A DNA stretch of 26,381 nt from a virus. The notes beneath the pieces are model-generated. The model searched no databases and was not told the DNA's origin. It was given only the letters and a program-made list of their open reading frames with translations. The stretch spans positions 1 to 26,381 of the IMG/VR virus record IMGVR_UViG_3300044998_001391, one strand, 5' to 3'. Position numbers and translations under genes: made by a program. Positions 7,385 through 11,458 of the stretch are shown in pieces; position 1 is the first letter of the stretch, and each line of letters starts with the position of its first letter.

Positions 7385-7595
7385 TATTGTGATTGTGTGT
7401 AAATAGGTTATGGTTAAATTCGTTGAGCAGGCTTTGCATCCTTTTTAACTCTTGAATGGTAATAGGATTTTTCTCCATGTTTTTCATGCCATCTTCAATA
7501 AAAAGTTTGAGCACCTGCAGATCTTCTTCACTCAGGTTTTCAATACTGAAGAGTGGTTTTCCATCGCTGAATCGGTAATCAATTTGAATCTGCAT
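7371..7595 (-). CDS. Hypothetical small acidic protein upstream of the primase-helicase
   Basis: 74 aa. The N-terminal hairpin-like segment MQIQIDYRFSDGKPLFSIEN is followed by two helices, and the tail is His/Asn-rich (NLFTHNHNNGRK). It overlaps the start of the primase-helicase by 14 bp and the preceding gene by 17 bp, so all three are translationally linked. No family is recognised. It may assist the primase-helicase, by position only. Confidence 0.6.
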   Translation of the reverse strand: MQIQIDYRFSDGKPLFSIENLSEEDLQVLKLFIEDGMKNMEKNPITIQELKRMQSLLNEFNHNLFTHNHNNGRK

Positions 7596-7839
7596 AGTAT
7601 TTCTGAATTAAGTCCATCAGTCTTTTTTTGTATAATTCAGCTTCTTTTCCTGCCAATACATCACCCGGACCGATGGTATGAGCTATGGGGGTGTCGTACG
7701 TACTGATGGCAATAGAATCAGCATCTGATTTTAAAGAAAGCACTTCATGCAGGCGAAGTGTTTTGTTTTTATTGACAAAGAGTGTTTCAATAACCAGTAC
7801 TCTTTTTTCGTGTTCGATTTTTCTGGCTTGTGTTATCAT
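7579..7839 (-). CDS. Hypothetical early protein
   Basis: 86 aa from ATG at 7839. It starts with a basic helix (MITQARKIEHEKR), then strands (VLVIETLFVNKNKTLRLHEVLSL), and ends in a helix with KKRLMDLIQKYY. The frame stays open further upstream through the tRNA-like element to about 8020, but the extension is Gly/Pro/Lys-rich and has no ATG except within the tRNA-like sequence, so the shorter start is preferred. The function is unknown. Confidence 0.55.
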   Translation of the reverse strand: MITQARKIEHEKRVLVIETLFVNKNKTLRLHEVLSLKSDADSIAISTYDTPIAHTIGPGDVLAGKEAELYKKRLMDLIQKYYADSN

Positions 7840-7856
7840 ACGTTTGATTTTGTTAG

Positions 7857-7961
7857 CGGAGAGAGCTGGATTCGAACCAGCAGGCAGCGTTTTTGGTTGT
7901 CCGGGCTTTGCTGTCATAAACCCCAATCGTTTAATTAACTTGCTTCCAAGCTTACCTCTCC
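7857..7961 (-). other. tRNA-Ser-like element: 3' half of a tRNA, possibly a degenerate tRNA gene or att remnant
   Basis: On the minus strand a perfect T arm (GCTGG, TTCGAAT, CCAGC; 7865-7881) is followed by TCTCTCC and discriminator G (7857), as in class II tRNA-Ser 3' ends. A candidate 5' acceptor strand GGAGAGG (7955-7961) pairs over all 7 positions and is followed by T-A as at positions 8-9. A stem TAAAC/GTTTA with a 7-nt loop lies between, but the base at position 33 is A, the D arm is poor, and the total of 105 nt is too long. It fills a 160-bp gap between genes. It may be a decayed tRNA, or a tRNA 3' end captured by integration. Confidence 0.5.
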
Positions 7962-7984
7962 GGTTGCCGGTCTTTCCCGGCTGT

Positions 7985-7998
7985 TGAGCATTTATGCT
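7985..7998. repeat. 14-bp repeat TGAGCATTTATGCT, copy 1
   Basis: TGAGCATTTATGCT contains the dyad AGCAT-TT-ATGCT and occurs again at 9314-9327 before the integrase. This copy overlaps nothing coding: it lies just after the 50-aa gene stop and 24 bp upstream of the tRNA-like element. Confidence 0.6.
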
Positions 7999-7999
7999 A

Positions 8000-8152
8000 T
8001 CAAAGAACGTCCAGTAACCGAGCTACGACGAAGCATAGCGTAATGAACACGGCGAAAATGGCCACATATTCACCGATGTAATTTTTGTCGCTACGTGCAG
8101 AGCGACGAATCTCCTGAAGGCTGTCTTGCCTTCTGCCGTTTACTTCTCTCAT
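8000..8152 (-). CDS. Small single-pass membrane protein
   Basis: A 50-residue frame from ATG at 8152 to TGA at 8000. The first 25 residues are basic and polar (MREVNGRRQDSLQEIRRSAR). They are followed by one hydrophobic span at about 28-47 (EYVAIFAVFITLCFVVARLL), giving a cytoplasmic N-terminus by the positive-inside rule. It lies 5 bp after the preceding gene on the same strand, and codon use looks normal. It may be a superinfection-exclusion or membrane accessory protein, since many temperate phages encode such small proteins in early regions. Only the topology is directly supported. Confidence 0.6.
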   Translation of the reverse strand: MREVNGRRQDSLQEIRRSARSDKNYIGEYVAIFAVFITLCFVVARLLDVL

Positions 8153-8157
8153 GTTGA

Positions 8158-8523
8158 TTAGGAATTAAAAAGAGTTCCACATCGAGCTGCCAGGGCAATC
8201 TCTCTTTTTGCCCATTGTTCAGCATGTTCAAACATCTTCATTATTGAATTGTGAGAACTGCATGATTTACCAGGTAGCAAGTCAACGATCAGATCTTTTT
8301 GCGCAAAAAAGAATCTGGCCCACCCGGTTTCTGTTCTTTTTGGAATACTTCCAAAAAGGCAGATCAGTTTGCCTGTTTTAACATGCATATCGGCAGTGCA
8401 TCTGCCCAGGTTATTTCGGAGAGTATATCTCCGCATTTCCAGAACTTTTACCAAAAGTTCTGTTACCGGGTTTTCTTCCACCCAGATGGGTGAACTGTAT
8501 GGGTATTGTTTGAATTGCAACAT
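8158..8523 (-). CDS. Hypothetical early protein
   Basis: 121 aa from ATG at 8523, 10 nt after the upstream stop (8534). An alternative ATG at 8541 would overlap that gene by 8 bp. It contains an aromatic N-terminus (MLQFKQYPYSSPIWVEENPV), a central KTGKLICLFGSIPKRTETGWARFFFAQK segment that looks like two strands with a turn, and a C-terminal helix (MFEHAEQWAKREIALAARC). The function is unknown. It is the second gene of the early operon. Confidence 0.55.
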   Translation of the reverse strand: MLQFKQYPYSSPIWVEENPVTELLVKVLEMRRYTLRNNLGRCTADMHVKTGKLICLFGSIPKRTETGWARFFFAQKDLIVDLLPGKSCSSHNSIMKMFEHAEQWAKREIALAARCGTLFNS

Positions 8524-8533
8524 AACACTTATG

Positions 8534-8767
8534 TTAATCATTAAACAACTCGTTAACTGATATTCCAAAAAAAATGCTGAAGAACCGCTCTTCTGCGGCA
8601 CTCAGCTTAGTTTCTGGATTGTTCAATATATAATAGTACCTGGCAGTTTTGCCACCGGCATTTCTAAACTGAGCCAGCGCCTTGGAGCTGGAAAAGTTCG
8701 TATTCTCGAACAATTCCTTTATTCTGTGGGCTTTTGACTGGATTAGAATTTCATTTGTACTTTTCAT
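8534..8767 (-). CDS. First early gene, small helical protein, Cro-like by position
   Basis: 77 aa (MKSTNEILIQSKAHRIKELF...), mostly helical, with a NFSSSKALAQFRNAGGKTARYYYILNNPET segment that could be a degenerate helix-turn-helix. It is the first gene leftward from the divergent switch and is transcribed away from the XRE repressor 91 bp away. In temperate phages this position is usually held by a Cro-type regulator or an antirepressor. The DNA-binding role is inferred from place and size, with only weak support from sequence. Confidence 0.5.
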   Translation of the reverse strand: MKSTNEILIQSKAHRIKELFENTNFSSSKALAQFRNAGGKTARYYYILNNPETKLSAAEERFFSIFFGISVNELFND

Positions 8768-8809
8768 AATCTATTTGTAATTTTAATAATGCAATAGTAA
8801 TTCATTAAG

Positions 8810-8835
8810 GCTAATAATTAGCGTACACGCTAATT
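8810..8835. promoter_or_regulatory. Overlapping operator palindromes in the repressor/early divergence
   Basis: Two inverted repeats overlap: GCTAAT-A-ATTAGC (8810-8822) and the perfect 20-bp dyad AATTAGCGTACACGCTAATT (8816-8835; 9-bp arms, 2-bp centre). The half-site GCTAAT therefore appears three times in 26 bp between the start codons of the early gene (8767) and the repressor (8859). This is the expected location and form of a lysogeny switch operator. Confidence 0.7.
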
Positions 8836-8858
8836 GAGTTTTTCAACAAATTATTAAC

Positions 8859-9227
8859 ATGAAAGCACATCAAAGGCTACAAAAGGTGCTAACAGCCTTA
8901 GCCACAGACCAAAAAGAGATTGCAAAGAAGATCGGCAAGCACGAAGTATCGGTTAGCAGAATGGTTAACGGAGTAATGGATCCCAGCTTCGACACTTTGG
9001 TAGCGTTAAAAAAGAGCTATCCGATGATCAACATTAATTACCTGGTATCAGGAGAGGGGCCAATGTTCATGTCAGGATCAGATATGAACTATGCCAATGA
9101 AGATCAGGCCGGGTATGGTTCACCAGCCATGGAAAAGATTTTGAAGGAGTTTACAGAGGTAAATGGCGCTTTGTTGGACTTTTTAAAAGCCAATACGACA
9201 CCAAAAAGTTCACAGTACAAAAAATAA
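8859..9227 (+). CDS. XRE-family phage repressor (CI-like, no peptidase domain)
   Basis: 122 aa. An HTH_3 domain covers about residues 5-65: QKEIAKKIGKHEVSVSRMVNG (18-38) is a clear helix-turn-helix, followed by PSFDTLVALKKSYP and INYLVSGEGPMF, a pattern common in XRE regulators of Bacteroidota. The C-terminal 45 residues form a probable dimerisation helix (MEKILKEFTEVNGALLDFLKAN). There is no S24/LexA peptidase domain, so RecA-stimulated self-cleavage is unlikely, and induction would need an antirepressor or another trigger. It is divergent from the early operon over dyads at 8810-8835, which are its likely operators. Confidence 0.82.
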   Translation: MKAHQRLQKVLTALATDQKEIAKKIGKHEVSVSRMVNGVMDPSFDTLVALKKSYPMININYLVSGEGPMFMSGSDMNYANEDQAGYGSPAMEKILKEFTEVNGALLDFLKANTTPKSSQYKK

Positions 9228-9259
9228 CACTTGACTATCAAGCAATTTGAGCCGAGAAA

Positions 9260-9277
9260 GAGTCCCGTCCAGACCGC
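9260..9277 (+). other. Candidate attP core: 3' end of a tRNA-Asp gene
   Basis: GAGTCCCGTCCAGACCGC matches, from memory, the end of Bacteroidota tRNA-Asp genes: T-loop end, 3' T-stem strand, CCAGACC acceptor strand and discriminator G. Upstream bases do not continue the tRNA (no T-stem 5' strand), so this is a fragment. Phage sequence continues on both sides and the integrase starts 125 bp downstream. That is the usual place for the attP of an integrase that restores the tRNA after insertion. Confidence 0.65.
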
Positions 9278-9280
9278 AAA

Positions 9281-9303
9281 AAGCCTCGGAAACCCCGGGG
9301 CTT
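9281..9303 (+). terminator. Hairpin, possible terminator after the repressor
   Basis: AAGCCTCGG and CCGGGGCTT pair over 9 bp with one G-U, and the loop is 5 nt (9290-9294). The T run after it is weak (CATTGTTT). It follows the repressor gene and the tRNA-Asp fragment directly, so it may end repressor transcription before the integrase. Confidence 0.55.
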
Positions 9304-9313
9304 CATTGTTTAA

Positions 9314-9327
9314 TGAGCATTTATGCT
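9314..9327. repeat. 14-bp repeat TGAGCATTTATGCT, copy 2
   Basis: Exact copy of 7985-7998. It also overlaps a longer inverted repeat, AATGAGC (9312-9318) with GCTCATT (9338-9344). It lies between the attP candidate and the phased GGTTCACAG repeats, so it may be an integrase, excisionase or regulator site. Confidence 0.6.
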
Positions 9328-9355
9328 GCTTTCAAAGGCTCATTTTGTCGCTTGT

Positions 9356-9397
9356 GGTTCACAGTTGGTTCACAGGATGCCAAAATTAGGTTCACAG
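9356..9397 (+). repeat. Three phased direct repeats GGTTCACAG before the integrase
   Basis: GGTTCACAG occurs at 9356-9364, 9367-9375 and 9389-9397. Start-to-start spacing is 11 and 22 bp, one and two helical turns. The array ends 4 bp before the integrase start codon. Its position beside the attP core fits integrase arm-type sites, or operators that let the integrase control its own expression. Confidence 0.7.
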
Positions 9398-9401
9398 AAA
9401 A

Positions 9402-10577
9402 ATGCAGCACATGATAACATTCAATTTTGTTCTACGATCAGACTTCTCCAATTCAAAGGGAGAAGCTCCCGTTTCCTTAAGAATTATCGGTAAATCAGTC
9501 ACCGGTAAGAAAATTAAAAAGGAAATATCCATGCACATTAAAGCACGGCCAGAATTTTGGAATCCTGCCAGGCAACGTATTGATTCAAAAGATAAAACTG
9601 AAATAGACAAGAATTTTATTCTTTCGAATGAGGAAGCAAAATGCAGTGATATTCTTACCAGATACCGCCTTATGGGCGTATATCCAACCGTTGAAGAGTT
9701 CATTGAGCTTTATAAAAAGTATCAGGAAAAACTTCTGCTTACTTCCTTTATTGAAGCTGAAATAAAGGAAATTGCCGAAAAGAGAATGGTTGCAAAGAAT
9801 ACGATTACTCAGTACATCACTTTTTTTGAATGTATTAAAACTCTTTTCCCGGCTTTGCCTATTAGCCAGTTATCGTTAAATCATATTGAAAAGCTGGACG
9901 GCTACCTATATCAGCAGCAATACTCACATAATACCCGGTGGAAGTATCACAAGAACTTTAAAAAGTTCATTCACCTGGCAGACAAAAAGAACTTGCTTCT
10001 TCGGAATCCATACGACGAATTCAAAATCAAAAAAGGCCCCGGACGAATTATCTATTTGGAAACTCACGAACTGGAAAGGATGATATCTATATATAAGGAT
10101 GATCTTCCGGAAACGTATAGAAAGGCATTAGCCAGGTACTTGTTTTCATTTTATGCATGCGGCCTAAGAATTTCTGATATTCAGAGAATAGGATGGGAAG
10201 ATCTCTCCGGTAATACCCTTAGGGTGATGCCTCAAAAAACAGCCCGATTTTTAAAGATACTGGATATTCCGGTAACCGAGCAGATGCTTGGTTACATAGA
10301 AAACAGCAATGGATTGTTTTTTAATAGGATGCCAGAGGCAACCATAAATAAAGCATTGAAGGAAGTGGCTAAGCTCTGTAATATCCATAAACCAATAACT
10401 TTTCATACGGCCCGGCATACGTTTGCAACATTGTTTTTGGAGTCAGGAGGTAAAATAGAAGTATTGAAAGAACTGCTGGGGCATAGCAAAATGGAAGATA
10501 CTATGGTGTATGTGCATGTGAGCCGTGCACGAAAGAAATCATCGCTTACTGCAATGTTTGACTACATCAGCCGGTAG
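9402..10577 (+). CDS. int: Tyrosine integrase
   Basis: 391 aa. The N-terminal part (about 1-100) is an arm-DNA-binding domain of the Bacteroidota type, followed by a SAM-like core-binding domain (about 110-210) and the catalytic domain. All catalytic residues are seen: Arg256 in CGLRISDI, Lys279 in PQKTAR, His335 and Arg338 in HTARHTF, His361 in LLGHSKMEDT and the nucleophile Tyr370 in MVYVHV. It should integrate and excise the phage at the tRNA-Asp-like att site 125 bp upstream. A second in-frame ATG at 9411 is an equally possible start. It lies between the repressor and a consensus promoter that overlaps its 3' end. Confidence 0.92.
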   Translation: MQHMITFNFVLRSDFSNSKGEAPVSLRIIGKSVTGKKIKKEISMHIKARPEFWNPARQRIDSKDKTEIDKNFILSNEEAKCSDILTRYRLMGVYPTVEEFIELYKKYQEKLLLTSFIEAEIKEIAEKRMVAKNTITQYITFFECIKTLFPALPISQLSLNHIEKLDGYLYQQQYSHNTRWKYHKNFKKFIHLADKKNLLLRNPYDEFKIKKGPGRIIYLETHELERMISIYKDDLPETYRKALARYLFSFYACGLRISDIQRIGWEDLSGNTLRVMPQKTARFLKILDIPVTEQMLGYIENSNGLFFNRMPEATINKALKEVAKLCNIHKPITFHTARHTFATLFLESGGKIEVLKELLGHSKMEDTMVYVHVSRARKKSSLTAMFDYISR

Positions 10578-10588
10578 TGTTATATTTG
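10557..10588 (+). promoter_or_regulatory. Bacteroidota-type promoter (TTTG, 20 bp, TATATTTG)
   Basis: TTTG at 10557-10560 and TATATTTG at 10581-10588 match the -33/-7 consensus TTTG-N19-21-TAnnTTTG exactly, with a 20-bp spacer. The -33 box lies inside the end of the integrase gene. The expected start of transcription, 3-7 nt past the -7 box, coincides with the first base of the structured RNA at 10592. Confidence 0.8.
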
Positions 10589-10591
10589 TAT

Positions 10592-10691
10592 GCCCGCATT
10601 TTACAGAGTACAAAAGTCTCCGGTTATTGGAGATCCGGTGAAAGTCCGGTGCAGTACTCTGTATTGCGGGCCCACCAATAACCGGTTTTTT
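10592..10691 (+). ncRNA. Compact pseudoknotted leader RNA, family unknown
   Basis: GCCCGCA (10592-10598) pairs with TGCGGGC (10665-10671), and ACAGAGTAC (10603-10611) pairs with GTACTCTGT (10654-10662), giving a long two-part helix. Inside lie a hairpin TCTCC/GGAGA (10617-10633) and a CCGG/CCGG hairpin with loop TGAAAGT (10635-10649). The first hairpin and its loop, CCGGTTATTGG (10620-10630), are complementary over 11 bp to CCAATAACCGG (10675-10685), which lies outside the helix. Forming that pairing makes an H-type pseudoknot. Six Ts (10686-10691) follow directly, as in a terminator, and then the ATG at 10692. The layout fits a riboswitch-like or ribozyme-like leader. Confidence 0.78.
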
Positions 10692-10916
10692 ATGACAGCA
10701 ATAGAAATCATCCTTCAAAGCTTTGAGCCAGCGCCTGAGTTATCAAAAAACACAAAGCTTTATACAACGAGAGAACTGATTAAGATGATATCAGGAATCA
10801 TTGATGTTTCAGAAGATGAAATGGCCGATGATTTAAAGAGTGCAGGCTTTAAGGTTCATCTGCATACTGATGACGGAGAGCCGGTTGGTTTTAGATGGAT
10901 GATCAATAAAAAATAG
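10692..10916 (+). CDS. Small protein controlled by the structured leader
   Basis: 74 aa. Residues from about 23 on (LYTTRELIKMISGIIDVSEDEMADDLKSAGFKVHLHTDDGEPVGF..., ending WMINKK) look like a small winged-helix fold: three helices followed by a beta hairpin. The true start is ATG at 10692. An ATG at 10590 in the same frame would force the pseudoknotted RNA to be translated and is rejected. There is no Shine-Dalgarno: the six Us that close the RNA end right before the ATG. The stop codon abuts the stop of the convergent gene. The function is unknown. Regulation by the leader is inferred. Confidence 0.65.
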   Translation: MTAIEIILQSFEPAPELSKNTKLYTTRELIKMISGIIDVSEDEMADDLKSAGFKVHLHTDDGEPVGFRWMINKK

Positions 10917-11435
10917 CTAGCCTCCAACCTTTATTAAAAAGTTGCCAGCGCGTATCTTTTGAGCAGGAGCTATTAGTTGAAATATTAAACCAACCCCTGA
11001 AAATCCAATACCAACATAAGTTAATTCAGGTGTTCCCGTTGCTGCCCCAATAGCAGTGCCAATCAGACCAACGCCTCCTATAATATACCCGGCATATTGA
11101 TATTTAGCGGAGCTGATTAATGCTCTTCCTGCCATAGTAATATCATTATAAGATTCTATCAAAGGTTTATCTTCCCTTTTTACGTTACTAATCTGATAGC
11201 CTTTTTTATGGAATTCATTTCTTACCTGTAAAGAAGTTCTTACTACTACTCTATCTATCGAATCTCTTCCAATGTCAATGACCGAATTTCCGTCAACAGA
11301 AAACTCTATGGATTTGTTCCAAGGCCACTTGGCTGTTCCAGTAATTATCCTTCCGGAAGTTAAGAATACTGTGTCAATTTGTGCTTTAGCGTTTACAGAT
11401 AAAGCTAACAATAGTATCAAAATGTAATGTCTCAT
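10917..11435 (-). CDS. Secreted or envelope protein at the end of the late operon
   Basis: 172 aa from ATG at 11435. The N-terminus is a clear Sec signal peptide (MRHYILILLLALSVNAKAQ, cleavage after AKA). The mature part starts with a strand-rich domain (IDTVFLTSGRIITGTAKW...). It then has two hydrophobic Gly/Ala-rich segments (YAGYIIGGVGLIGTAIGAATG and YVGIGFSGVGLIFQLIA). A GTG at 11462 overlaps the stop of the tail gene but would precede the signal peptide with nine extra residues. It is the last gene of the late operon. It may be a lysogenic-conversion or envelope-modifying cargo gene. No family is recognised. Confidence 0.6.
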   Translation of the reverse strand: MRHYILILLLALSVNAKAQIDTVFLTSGRIITGTAKWPWNKSIEFSVDGNSVIDIGRDSIDRVVVRTSLQVRNEFHKKGYQISNVKREDKPLIESYNDITMAGRALISSAKYQYAGYIIGGVGLIGTAIGAATGTPELTYVGIGFSGVGLIFQLIAPAQKIRAGNFLIKVGG

Positions 11436-11458
11436 AGGATTCAGTTTTTTCAAAAATA

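Noticed and set aside
7685-7987. Plus-strand frames containing ERAGFEPA over the tRNA-like element
   Set aside because: This is a translation of the reverse complement of a tRNA T arm, a common artefact.
7579-8020. Longer version of the 86-aa gene through the tRNA-like element
   Set aside because: The extension has a TTG start only and low-complexity content, and it overlaps a recognisable T arm and acceptor strand.
9228-9401. Chromosome-prophage boundary at the tRNA-Asp fragment
   Set aside because: Phage genes flank it on both sides, so it fits attP and not attL or attR.
10592-10680. tRNA-like reading of the structured RNA (7-bp acceptor-like stem followed by CCCACCA)
   Set aside because: There is no T arm before the 3' strand, the stem continues into a second 9-bp helix, and the bases after the stem are not a plain discriminator plus CCA.
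10592-10691. Known cobalamin riboswitch or hammerhead ribozyme
   Set aside because: CCGGTGAAAGTCCGG resembles the cobalamin P5 region and GAAA occurs, but the other conserved blocks (a B12 box; a CUGANGA core for hammerhead) are not visible. Left as unknown family.
10590-10691. Upstream ATG at 10590 as the start of the 74-codon gene
   Set aside because: It would translate through the paired RNA and lies 2 bp past the -7 box, at or before the start of transcription.
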